Position numbers and translations under genes: made by a program
Shown: positions 1 through 7,331 of the stretch, one piece after another
Numbering within the stretch: the first letter of the stretch is position 1
How the letters are laid out: the number at the start of each line of letters is the position of its first letter
NCBI GenBank assembly: GCA_034434635.1
Contig: DAOTYX010000084.1
Coordinates: forward strand, 1 to 32,689
From: DAOTYX01 sp034434635
GTDB taxonomy: Bacteria > Chloroflexota > Anaerolineae > B4-G1 > DUEL01
Direction: 5' to 3'
DNA: 32,689 bases
Notes under the pieces: generated by a model
What the model was told of the DNA's origin: nothing
Database searches by the model: none
What the model saw: the letters and a program-made list of their open reading frames with translations, nothing else

Positions 1-240
1 GTAACGCCCTACGCCATGGCGCTCGGTTTTGGCATGTACGTGCTGAGTGTTTTCGGTGACCTGCTCGGCGAGAGCATCCTGGAGAAGATCACCCCCTTCA
101 AGCACTTTGATCCGCACTATATCACTCAGAACGGCGCCTATGACCTGTCCCTGGCCTGGATCAGCATCGCGGTGACCGTCGTCGCTCTGGTGGGCAGTTA
201 TGTGCTCTACGCCAGGCGGGACATCCCGGCCGTGGTGTGA
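1..240 (+). CDS. ABC-2 type transporter permease, C-terminal part only
   Basis: This is the last 79 residues of a membrane permease whose beginning lies left of the window; the reading frame is open from base 1. A hydrophobic helix near the end (about residues 53-72) is followed by a short basic tail, YARRD. The end closely resembles the end of the next gene (VLYARRDI here, VLYNRRDL there), so the two are paralogues. Such permeases normally pair as two membrane halves with a separate ATPase, which would be expected upstream, outside the window. The next gene starts 12 bases downstream, so they are probably one operon. The substrate cannot be told from this fragment. I am confident it is a permease because of its neighbour, less so of the exact family. 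Confidence 0.7.
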   Translation, partial: VTPYAMALGFGMYVLSVFGDLLGESILEKITPFKHFDPHYITQNGAYDLSLAWISIAVTVVALVGSYVLYARRDIPAVV

Positions 241-252
241 GGAGATCAGAGG

Positions 253-1047
253 ATGAACATCTTTTTGAGGGAACTGAAGGCAAACCTGAGATCGCTGCTC
301 ATCTGGGGCGTCATCGTCGTCCTGTTCATCGTGGTGGGGACTTCCAAGTTCTCCGCCTATTATGAGAACCCAGAGATGCTGGCGGTGTTGAACAGCATCC
401 CCCCGGCTTTCCTCGCTGCGTTCAACCTCACAGCCTTCAACCTGACCACGGTCAGCGGTTTCTTTGGGTTGATGTTGACCTACTATGCGCTGCTCCTTTC
501 CATCGCCGCCGCGATGTGGGGCAGCGACATCATCTCGAAAGAGGAGCGCGACAAGACCGTCGAGTTTTCCCTGACCTTGCCGGTGACCCGCAACCGTCTG
601 GTGACGGCCAAAATCCTGGCCGCGCTGGTCAACTGCATCGCCCTCCTGCTCATCACCTGGGGAGGGTCTGCCATCAGCGCGATCCCTTACCAGCCTGACA
701 GCGAGTTCCACAAGTTCCTGGCCCTGTGTATGCTGTCGCTTTTCATCCTGCAACTGATATTCCTGGCCATTGGCGTCTTCCTCGGCTGCGCCATGAGGCA
801 ATACCGCCGGGCCAGTTCGGTGGCCGTGTCTGTGCTGCTGGGAACCTACTTCCTGTCCGTGGTCTCGGTCTTGGATGAAGACCTGGATTTCCTCAAGTAC
901 TTCTCCCCCTTCCGGTACTTCGACGGCAAGGTGCTGCTGAACGAATCGAGAATTGACCTGACCTTCGTGGCGCTATCGCTGGCGATTGTCGTGGCGAGCC
1001 TGGCAGGCGCTTATGTGTTGTACAACCGGAGGGACTTGTACATCTAG
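253..1047 (+). CDS. ABC-2 type transporter permease
   Basis: A 264-residue integral membrane protein of the ABC-2 permease type: a short cytoplasmic start, a first helix at about 15-33, a long extracellular stretch, then a cluster of helices at about 72-95, 116-136, 155-178, 187-205 and 240-258. The cytoplasmic loop after the second helix, WGSDIISKEERDKTVEF, is the typical coupling segment of this family (NosY-like permeases). The start is ATG 253 with an AGAGG-like ribosome site just upstream. It is paralogous to the partial gene before it, so the transporter is probably a heterodimer of two half-permeases plus an ATPase encoded upstream. The substrate is unknown; family members export drugs, peptides or copper-related cargo. 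Confidence 0.85.
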   Translation: MNIFLRELKANLRSLLIWGVIVVLFIVVGTSKFSAYYENPEMLAVLNSIPPAFLAAFNLTAFNLTTVSGFFGLMLTYYALLLSIAAAMWGSDIISKEERDKTVEFSLTLPVTRNRLVTAKILAALVNCIALLLITWGGSAISAIPYQPDSEFHKFLALCMLSLFILQLIFLAIGVFLGCAMRQYRRASSVAVSVLLGTYFLSVVSVLDEDLDFLKYFSPFRYFDGKVLLNESRIDLTFVALSLAIVVASLAGAYVLYNRRDLYI

Positions 1048-1054
1048 TGGATGC

Positions 1055-1837
1055 ATGAAGACTTCCCGCGGATTCTCCCCTGGTCTTTTGGTCCCCTTCT
1101 TGCTGCTCCTGGTGGCGCTGGCGCTGCCCGCGCAGGCGCAAGAGGGGCAGCCGCACCGCGCCGGGCTGGTCGTGCGCCACGGCGATGGGCGCGTGGTCAC
1201 CCGCTGTGTGACGTTCGGTGAGGAGAGCATCAGCGGCGAGCAACTGCTCTCCCGCTCCGGTCTGGCGGTGACCTTCGCCGCCTACGGCGGGTTGGGGTAT
1301 GGCGTCTGCGCCATTGACGGTGAGGGCTGCGACAGCAGGGACTGTTTCTGCCAGTGTCGGGGGGCCACCTGCGCCTACTGGACCTATTCCCATCGTCAGC
1401 CGGATGGGTCTTGGGCGATCTCCGGGGTGGGGGCGAGCACGTGGCGGCTGCGGGACGGGGATGTGGACGGCTGGGCGTGGGGAGACGGCTCCGTAGCCCC
1501 GCCTTCCCTCTCGCTAGATGAGATCTGTCTTACCCCCGTCGCCTCGCCCCCACCTCCCTCCGTCACTGTGTCTCCGCGCCCCTCTGTCATCGCGTCTCCG
1601 CATCCCTCTGCCACCCCGTCTCCGCGTCCCTCCGCCTCCCCATCTCCGCATCCCTCCATCACCCCGTCTCCGCGTCCCTCTGTCCCTGTGTCCCCCTCCC
1701 TCTCTCCCTCTCCCTCTTCCCCCGCGCCCACATCTTCACTTTTCCCAGTTTCCCAGTCTCCCAACTACCTCCTCTTCGCCTTCTTCGTCCTCCTCCTCGC
1801 TGGCGGGCTGATCTGGGCGCAACGGCGGAGGCGATAG
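1055..1837 (+). CDS. Secreted, membrane-anchored Pro/Ser-rich protein with transcobalamin-like domain
   Basis: A 260-residue protein with a clear signal peptide (residues 1-28, ending PAQAQ), a globular part to about residue 160, a Pro/Ser repeat stalk (about 163-235), and a C-terminal helix followed by RRRR. It should therefore sit outside the cell, anchored by the last helix. The globular part holds eight cysteines, several clustered (GCDSRDCFCQC), and the pattern AYWTYSHRQPDGSW ... RDGDVDGWAWGDG, which resembles the C-terminal domain of transcobalamin-like proteins (DUF4430). That match is from memory, not a search. The chosen start is ATG 1055 because it gives a proper signal peptide; earlier in-frame starts would overlap the permease gene. 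Its stop codon touches the GTG of the ECF transporter gene, suggesting it is an extracellular helper of that transporter. Confidence 0.7.
   Translation: MKTSRGFSPGLLVPFLLLLVALALPAQAQEGQPHRAGLVVRHGDGRVVTRCVTFGEESISGEQLLSRSGLAVTFAAYGGLGYGVCAIDGEGCDSRDCFCQCRGATCAYWTYSHRQPDGSWAISGVGASTWRLRDGDVDGWAWGDGSVAPPSLSLDEICLTPVASPPPPSVTVSPRPSVIASPHPSATPSPRPSASPSPHPSITPSPRPSVPVSPSLSPSPSSPAPTSSLFPVSQSPNYLLFAFFVLLLAGGLIWAQRRRR
1571..1714 (+). repeat. 24-base in-gene tandem repeat encoding a Pro/Ser stalk
   Basis: Five fairly regular 24-base units (starting at 1571, 1595, 1619, 1643 and 1667) and a degenerate sixth encode an eight-residue unit of the form S-P-R/H-P-S-x-x-x. This is the stalk between the globular domain and the membrane anchor. 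Unit number is likely to vary between strains by slippage. Confidence 0.85.
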
Positions 1838-4534
1838 GTGGGGCGGACGTTTCACCCGCAGGCCTGGTTGCTGTGGGCGTTGGCCGGGATGGCAGCGGCG
1901 CTGCTGACGCGCAACCCGCTTTACCTGCTGCTGGTCCTGCTGGCGGTGCGGCTGGCCGGCACGGCGACGACGCTTCCCCGTGAGACGGCCAGCCTCTTCC
2001 GACTGGCCTGGCCGATCCTGGCCCTGACAACCGGATGGAACCTGCTGACCGTGCATCTGGGGGAGACGGTGCTGGTGACGTTGCCGGGTTGGCTGCCGCT
2101 GGTGGGCGGTCCGCTGACACTCGAGGCGGGGCTGTGGGGACTGACCAACGGCCTGGCTCTGGTGGCCCTGTTGACGCTCTTCCTCACCCTCAACAGCGCC
2201 GTCTCGCCGCATGAACTGGCCCGTCTGACGCCGGCCTTCCTCCACGAGGCTGGCCTGGTCGCATCGGTGGCACTGGCCTTTGTCCCGCAAACGCTGCGGA
2301 CGTTGCGGGAGATTCGCGATGCACAGGCGGTGCGCGGTCATCGCGTGCGCGGGCCTCGTGACCTGTTGCCGCTCTTCCTGCCGTTGCTCATCACCGCGCT
2401 GGAGAAGGCGGTGCAACTGGCTGAGGCGTTGGAAGCGCGTGGTTACGGTCTGGCGGCCGCACCGCCGCTTCGCGAGCGGCTGATAGCCGCGCTGGGCCTG
2501 TTGGGATTGCTATCGGGTTGGTTTGTCGCGCTGTTTTGGTGGCAGCATCCGCTGACCGGTTACCTGCTGGCAGCCGTCGGGGTTGCCCTGCTGGGAGTGG
2601 CCTTCTGGCTGATGGGCCGACACGGCCGGCGCACGCGCTACCGTCCCCACCGCTGGACCCGCGCCGATTGGCTGTTAGCCGCTCTGTCGCTGCTCCCTTT
2701 GCTGGCAGTTCTGCTTACCCTCCTGTTGCACGCTGACCGGCTGGCCTACACCCCTTACCCCCGCGCCGCCCTCCCGCCGTTCGACCCACTGATCGGCGGA
2801 AGCCTGATGCTGTTGGGCGCGCCGCTGCTGCTCCGCCCGCAGCCTGCCTGTGACCAGGGTAGAGAGAAGCGGGCCGCTGCCGGCTCGCCAGTTGACCATC
2901 CTGCCCCGTGCGGTGTGACCTTCCAGCGTGTCACGTTCTCCTATCCCGATACCCCCCATCCCGTGCTCCGTGACCTGTCGCTGGAAGTCCCGCCAGGGGC
3001 GTTTGTTCTGGTCACCGGCCCTTCCGGGGTGGGCAAGTCCACCTTGCTGCGCTGCGTCAACGGCCTGGTGCCGCACGCCAGCGGCGGACGTTTCGCCGGG
3101 CGGGTGCGGGTGGGCGATATGGACAGCCGCTCGGCGGGCCCACGTCGCCTGGCCCGGCGCGTCGGCTTCGTCTTTCAGGACCCCGAGGCGCAGTTCATCA
3201 CCGACCGCGTGGACGAGGAGGTGGCCTTCGCGCTGGAGAACGCCGGGCTGCCCTCGGACGAAGTGCAGCGACGGGTGGATGAGGTCCTGGACTGGCTGGG
3301 CCTCACACCGCTGCGCGACCGGGCCATCAGCACCCTTTCCGGCGGACAGATGCAGCAGGTGGCGGTGGCGGCGGCGCTGGCGCTGCGCCCCGCGGTGCTG
3401 GTGCTCGATGAGCCGACCAGTCAACTGGACCCGGTGGGCGCGCATCAGGTGCTGGACCTGCTGGCCCGGCTGCGCGAGGAGGCGCACATCACCATCATTC
3501 TGGCTGAGCACCGCCTGGAGCGGGTGCTGCGCTACGCCGACCTGCTGGTCTACTTCCCCGACCCCTTCAGCCCGCCGCGCGTGGGGCCACCCCGTCAGGT
3601 GCTGCGCGATGCCCCGCTGGTACCCCCGATTGTGGCGTTGGGTCGCGCGTTGGGGTGGGAACCACTGCCGCTGTCGGTGGACGAGGGAAGGCAACGCGCG
3701 GCGGAGACGGCGCGCAGATTCGCGCCAGCCGGGGTGCGAGGACAGCCCACGTCTTCCCTGCCGGAGGATACCTCTGCTCTCCTGCGGGTCGAAGGCCTCT
3801 CCTACGCCTACAACGGCACGGCCGCCCTGCGCGGCGTGGGGTTCAGGGTACAGGCCGGGGAACTGGTGGCGCTGATAGGGCCGAACGGTTCCGGCAAGAC
3901 TACCCTGCTCAAGTGCATCACCGGCCTGCTGAAGCCGCAGGAGGGGGCGATCTACCTGGATGGCGAGGAGATCACCGCACAGGAGGTGGCGACCGTCTGC
4001 CGGCGGGTGGGCTATCTGCCGCAAGACCCCGACACGTTGCTGTTCGCCGAGTCCGTGGCTCAGGAGTTGCGGATCACACTGACCAACCACAATCTGGAAA
4101 GCAGGCCGCCGGTCTCTCCCGAGCGGCTGCTTGACGAGTTGGGGCTGGCGTCTCTGGCCACGGCCTACCCGCGCGACCTCTCGGTGGGACAGCGGGGGCG
4201 GGTGGCGCTGGGTGCGGTGACAGTCACCCGTCCGCGCCTGCTCCTGCTGGACGAGCCGACGCGCGGTCTGGACTATCAGGCCAAGACTGACCTGGTGCGC
4301 CTGCTGCGCGGCTGGCTGGCCGAGGGCAGCGGGGTGCTGATGGTGACCCACGATATGGAGATGGTGGCCCAGGCCGCCGATCGGGTGGTGCGTCTGGAGC
4401 AGGGGCGGGTGGTCGCCGATGGTCTTCCGGGCGAGGTGTTGGCGACAGGGGATGACTTCTCCCCGCAGATCGCCCGTCTTTTCCCTGGCGCCGGCTGGCT
4501 GACAGTGGAGCAGGCCCTCTCCCACCTGGAGTGA
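1838..4534 (+). CDS. ECF transporter fusion: EcfT membrane subunit plus two EcfA ATPases
   Basis: An 898-residue protein joining three usually separate subunits of an energy-coupling-factor vitamin/metal importer. Residues about 1-330 are EcfT (CbiQ-like): several helices and the two coupling motifs AVRG (164-167) and ARGYG (200-204). After a linker, ATPase 1 has Walker A GPSGVGKST (394-402), signature LSGGQ (500-504), Walker B ending DE (524-525) and a switch histidine in AEH. ATPase 2 has GPNGSGKT (681-688), signature LSVGQ (781-785), DE (805-806) and H838 in VTHD. Start is GTG 1838, with GGAGG six bases upstream, directly abutting the previous stop. No substrate-binding S subunit is visible in the window, so the substrate is unproved; the transcobalamin-like neighbour hints at a cobalamin-type ligand. 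All catalytic motifs look intact. Confidence 0.92.
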   Translation: MGRTFHPQAWLLWALAGMAAALLTRNPLYLLLVLLAVRLAGTATTLPRETASLFRLAWPILALTTGWNLLTVHLGETVLVTLPGWLPLVGGPLTLEAGLWGLTNGLALVALLTLFLTLNSAVSPHELARLTPAFLHEAGLVASVALAFVPQTLRTLREIRDAQAVRGHRVRGPRDLLPLFLPLLITALEKAVQLAEALEARGYGLAAAPPLRERLIAALGLLGLLSGWFVALFWWQHPLTGYLLAAVGVALLGVAFWLMGRHGRRTRYRPHRWTRADWLLAALSLLPLLAVLLTLLLHADRLAYTPYPRAALPPFDPLIGGSLMLLGAPLLLRPQPACDQGREKRAAAGSPVDHPAPCGVTFQRVTFSYPDTPHPVLRDLSLEVPPGAFVLVTGPSGVGKSTLLRCVNGLVPHASGGRFAGRVRVGDMDSRSAGPRRLARRVGFVFQDPEAQFITDRVDEEVAFALENAGLPSDEVQRRVDEVLDWLGLTPLRDRAISTLSGGQMQQVAVAAALALRPAVLVLDEPTSQLDPVGAHQVLDLLARLREEAHITIILAEHRLERVLRYADLLVYFPDPFSPPRVGPPRQVLRDAPLVPPIVALGRALGWEPLPLSVDEGRQRAAETARRFAPAGVRGQPTSSLPEDTSALLRVEGLSYAYNGTAALRGVGFRVQAGELVALIGPNGSGKTTLLKCITGLLKPQEGAIYLDGEEITAQEVATVCRRVGYLPQDPDTLLFAESVAQELRITLTNHNLESRPPVSPERLLDELGLASLATAYPRDLSVGQRGRVALGAVTVTRPRLLLLDEPTRGLDYQAKTDLVRLLRGWLAEGSGVLMVTHDMEMVAQAADRVVRLEQGRVVADGLPGEVLATGDDFSPQIARLFPGAGWLTVEQALSHLE

Positions 4535-4551
4535 AGCCTTCTCGGATGTGA

Positions 4552-4589
4552 GGAATCCGTCAGCAGGTTGAACAGAGTTAGCGGATTCC
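4552..4589. repeat. Inverted repeat after ECF gene
   Basis: GGAATCCG (4552-4559) and CGGATTCC (4582-4589) form a perfect 8-bp stem around a 22-base loop, 18 bases after the ECF gene stop. There is no T-tract, so a terminator role is only possible. It may be a dispersed intergenic repeat. Confidence 0.45.
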
Positions 4590-4643
4590 CATCGGAGTGT
4601 GCCAATACCCCCGGCAGGGGAAGCGGTGGGGCGGTTCACCGAT

Positions 4644-4671
4644 TTGCCCTCTGCCCATCTTGTTGTATACT
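4644..4671 (+). promoter_or_regulatory. Promoter of dnaN
   Basis: TTGCCC (4644-4649), a 16-base spacer and TATACT (4666-4671). The expected transcript start near 4678 leaves a leader of about 42 bases carrying AAGGAGGAG (4706-4714) before the ATG. Confidence 0.7.
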
Positions 4672-4719
4672 CAACAGACGGAAGAAGAGCCCACACACTG
4701 CATTGAAGGAGGAGCGCCG

Positions 4720-5853
4720 ATGAGGGTTTCTTGTCTGCAAGAGAACCTGGCCAAGGGCCTGAGCATCGTCGGACGGGCGGCGTCTCCCCGCTCCACCCTG
4801 CCCATTCTCAGCCATATCCTGCTGGCCACGGATGGGGGAAGGTTGCGCCTGGCGGCGACAAACCTGGAGATCGGCATCAACTGCTGGATCGGTGCACGCG
4901 TCGATGAGGAGGGGGCCATCGCTGTTCCTGCCCGCACCCTCATTGACCTGGTCGGCAGCCTTCCGCCCGACCAGGCGGTGCTGGAAGGGGTGGTGCGCAC
5001 GATGACCCTCAACGTCCGCTGTGGCCGCACCGACGCGAACATCAAGGGGATGGACGCGGTGGAGTTTCCGATTGTACCCCTCCCAGAAGGAGAGGGAAAC
5101 ATCCGCCTGGAACCCCAGGCTTTCCGCAACAGCATCGCCCAGGTGGCCTTTGCTGCGGCCACCGACGAGGCCCGTCCCATCCTCACCGGCGTCCTGCTCC
5201 GTTTTGAGGGAGGAACGCTGACGATGGCCGCCGCCGACGGCTACCGCCTGTCGGTGCGCAGCATCCCCCTGTCGGAACCGGTCGGCGAACCGCTGAGCGT
5301 CATCGTCCCCGCGCGGGCGATGCTGGAACTGCTGCGCATCAGTGGCGAGCAGGAGGATCCGGTCTCCATCACCGTCACGCCTGACCACAACCGCATCCTT
5401 TTCGAACTCACGGACATCGTGCTGGCCTCGCAACTGATTCCCGGCAATTTCCCGGACTACAACCAGATCATCCCTCGCGATGTGCAGACGCGCACCGTTG
5501 TGGGCACGTCGGAACTGTTGAAAGCCTGCCGGACAGCGCAGATCTTCGCCCGCGAAGGGGCGAACATCGTCCAGCTGCATATCCATCCGGGAAGCGTGGG
5601 CGAAGCGGGCCGCCTGGTGGTTTCCGCCACCTCAGCCGAGACCGGCGACGATGTGAGCGAACTGGATGCCACCATCGAGGGCGAGCCGGTGGACATTGCC
5701 TTCAACGTCCGATACCTCATAGACCTCCTTTCGGTCATCGGCGACCCGCAGGTGGAGCTGAACACGATCACCTCCTCTCGTCCCGGCGTCTTCCGTCCAC
5801 TGGGGGATGATGACTTCACCCATGTGGTCATGCCCATGCACATAGGCCATTAG
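4720..5853 (+). CDS. dnaN: DNA polymerase III beta subunit (sliding clamp)
   Basis: A 377-residue protein, the usual length for the clamp. It forms a ring around DNA and holds the replicative polymerase; it also binds repair factors. The N-terminus (MRVSCLQENLAKGLSIVGRA, then STLPILSHILL) is the standard clamp opening, and the end (VVMPMHIGH) matches the family ending VLMPMR-like that lines the partner-binding pocket. Three repeated clamp domains fit at about 1-120, 125-245 and 250-377. The start is ATG 4720 with AAGGAGGAG five bases away; an upstream in-frame extension to 4597 lies across the promoter and is rejected. The gene has its own promoter and is not beside dnaA or recF here, unlike the common chromosomal arrangement. 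Confidence 0.95.
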   Translation: MRVSCLQENLAKGLSIVGRAASPRSTLPILSHILLATDGGRLRLAATNLEIGINCWIGARVDEEGAIAVPARTLIDLVGSLPPDQAVLEGVVRTMTLNVRCGRTDANIKGMDAVEFPIVPLPEGEGNIRLEPQAFRNSIAQVAFAAATDEARPILTGVLLRFEGGTLTMAAADGYRLSVRSIPLSEPVGEPLSVIVPARAMLELLRISGEQEDPVSITVTPDHNRILFELTDIVLASQLIPGNFPDYNQIIPRDVQTRTVVGTSELLKACRTAQIFAREGANIVQLHIHPGSVGEAGRLVVSATSAETGDDVSELDATIEGEPVDIAFNVRYLIDLLSVIGDPQVELNTITSSRPGVFRPLGDDDFTHVVMPMHIGH

Positions 5854-5888
5854 GGCCTGACCGCGGGGTGGCACCTCAATGCCGCCCA

Positions 5889-5927
5889 CCGACGCATGGG
5901 GATGCGCTGGCCAGGGGGCATTCGGAC
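5889..5927. repeat. Degenerate copy of the hairpin repeat seen at the right end
   Basis: CCGACGCATGGGGATGCG (5889-5906) differs by one base from 32599-32616 and 32649-32666, and GCATTCGGAC (5918-5927) recurs at 32581-32590. It lies in the gap between dnaN and its right neighbour. Confidence 0.6.
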
Positions 5928-5954
5928 AGGCTCTTCGTGAGGTCGCAGCAGAGG

Positions 5955-5983
5955 TTGCCAGAGGTGCGGGTTCGGTTTATAAT
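5955..5983 (+). promoter_or_regulatory. Promoter of the YtxH-like gene
   Basis: TTGCCA (5955-5960), a 17-base spacer and a perfect TATAAT (5978-5983). The start codon lies 36 bases downstream of the -10 box. Confidence 0.8.
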
Positions 5984-6019
5984 GAGGGGTGAGAGCAAAA
6001 GAGCGCGGAGGTAGGAAGG

Positions 6020-6271
6020 ATGCGCAAGGTGTTGGGTTTTGCAGTGGGAGTACTCTGTGGAGCGCTGGTTGGGGTGGTCGTGGGCATGCTGCTGACGCCC
6101 ACTTCGGGTGCCGAATTGCGCGCGCGCATCCGGGCGCAGGTGGAAGATCTGATCCGCAAGGGCCAGGAGGCGGCGGCGGCGAAGCGCACAGAACTGGAAC
6201 GGCAGTTGGAGGCTTTCAAGCAGGGACAACCGGTCGTCCTCCAGGATTCGTCCCATCCTCCCGCGGCCTGA
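6020..6271 (+). CDS. YtxH-like small membrane protein
   Basis: An 83-residue protein: a glycine-rich transmembrane helix (about residues 4-26, LGFAVGVLCGALVGVVVGMLL), the TPTSGAELR segment that follows the helix in YtxH-type proteins, then an amphipathic, charged helix (about 32-70) likely to form a coiled coil in the cytoplasm. YtxH proteins are general-stress-associated membrane proteins of unknown biochemical role. It has its own strong promoter and the ribosome site GGAGGTAGGAAGG just before ATG 6020. It appears to be a single-gene unit. Confidence 0.8.
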   Translation: MRKVLGFAVGVLCGALVGVVVGMLLTPTSGAELRARIRAQVEDLIRKGQEAAAAKRTELERQLEAFKQGQPVVLQDSSHPPAA

Positions 6272-6325
6272 CACGGAGAAGATGCCTGGCAGCGGATCGT
6301 GCAGGGCGCGATCATCGGCTGGGTT

Positions 6326-6388
6326 CGGCGCGGTCTCTGGCCGCGCCGTCACTTTATTCCACGCTGGGCGCGGTCAGAGAGACCGCGC
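6326..6388. repeat. Twin GC-rich hairpins
   Basis: CGGCGCGG/CCGCGCCG (6326-6333 with 6341-6348) and GCGCGGTC/GACCGCGC (6368-6375 with 6381-6388). Each is followed by a TCACTTT-type sequence, so the two look like diverged copies of one unit. They sit after the YtxH-like gene and may act as tandem terminators. A related hairpin occurs at 11949-11979. Confidence 0.7.
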
Positions 6389-6425
6389 TCTCACTTTGTC
6401 CTGCCCCGGGCCGTGGCCTGTGCGG

Positions 6426-6453
6426 TTGACAAAACGGCCAGCAGCGGTACAAT
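6426..6453 (+). promoter_or_regulatory. Promoter giving a leaderless transcript
   Basis: Consensus TTGACA (6426-6431), a 16-base spacer and TACAAT (6448-6453). The ATG at 6464 is only ten bases past the -10 box, so transcription should begin within a few bases of the start codon. No ribosome site is visible. Confidence 0.75.
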
Positions 6454-6463
6454 CCCTCAACCT

Positions 6464-7291
6464 ATGTTGGAGTCTGCCTATCCGCTCAGCCGTGACCGGC
6501 TATCGGTGCTGGTCGCGGTCATATTGATTGTGAGCGTCCTCTTTCGTTTCCTGGAGTTTCCCTCTCTCTCCTGGCAGTTGGACGTGCTGGGCTCACCGCT
6601 GGAGGTGCGCCTGAACGGCACGTCGCTGCTGGTGATGTTGGTGGTGGCCCTGGTGGTGACCGGCACTCAGTTCGTGTTGTCCCACCATCCCAATGCTCCC
6701 GACCGACTGCCGCGGCCGTTGTTCCTCTCCTGGGTCCTTCCGGCTCTGCTGTCTGGGCTGGCGATGTATCTCATCCACCTGCTCCCTTCGGCCTGGTTGT
6801 GGGGCGCGGGCTTGCTGCTGGTGGGCCTGCTGGTCAGCCTGGCGGTGGGGGCGGAGTTCATCGTCCTTTCCGTGGACGACCGCCGCTATACCCGTGCGCG
6901 GCTGGCGCTCAACCTGCTGGCTTACCTGCTGGCCTTCTCCCTGTTCTACGTGATCTATCAGACCCGGGCGCGCAGCCTGATCACGGCCACGGCGACGACG
7001 ATAGCCGCTTTTATGGTGAGCCTCGACCTGCTGAGCGTGGCCGATGTCAGCGTGGAGCGGGTGGCATACTGCGCTGCCGCGGTGGGCCTGGTCGTCGGCG
7101 AGTGTACCTGGGCGCTGAACTACTGGCAGTTGAGCAACTGGGCCGGGGCTTTCTCCATCCTCCTCGTCTTCTACGTGGCCTCGGGCATCGCTCACCAGCA
7201 CCTGCTGGGGCGGCTCTCCAGTCGCGTCCTGATCGAATTCGCCGCCGTGGCGGCGCTGGCCCTGCTGGTCCTGGCCATCGCCTCACGGTAA
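6464..7291 (+). CDS. Polytopic membrane protein of unknown function
   Basis: A 275-residue, very hydrophobic protein with about eight predicted membrane helices (roughly at 13-33, 50-68, 86-105, 108-128, 146-165, 172-190, 200-216, 222-240 and 250-272, some closely packed). I recognise no enzyme motif. Conserved-looking polar spots are SVDDRRYTRAR after the fourth helix and GECTWALNYW in a late loop. ATG 6464 was chosen rather than an upstream in-frame start at 6299, because the latter would run through two hairpins and a consensus promoter. The alpha-glucan phosphorylase starts 40 bases downstream with no clear promoter of its own, so the two may be cotranscribed; that gives no firm clue to function. 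Confidence 0.75.
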   Translation: MLESAYPLSRDRLSVLVAVILIVSVLFRFLEFPSLSWQLDVLGSPLEVRLNGTSLLVMLVVALVVTGTQFVLSHHPNAPDRLPRPLFLSWVLPALLSGLAMYLIHLLPSAWLWGAGLLLVGLLVSLAVGAEFIVLSVDDRRYTRARLALNLLAYLLAFSLFYVIYQTRARSLITATATTIAAFMVSLDLLSVADVSVERVAYCAAAVGLVVGECTWALNYWQLSNWAGAFSILLVFYVASGIAHQHLLGRLSSRVLIEFAAVAALALLVLAIASR

Positions 7292-7331
7292 CCCTTGCCT
7301 GACTGCGGGTCAGACGGAAGAGAGAATCTCT

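Noticed and set aside
2675..4696. Long open frame on the minus strand opposite the ECF transporter gene
   Set aside because: It lies entirely over intact ATPase domains, has a low-complexity Q/R/H-rich translation, and no ribosome site; it is a shadow frame of GC-rich coding DNA.
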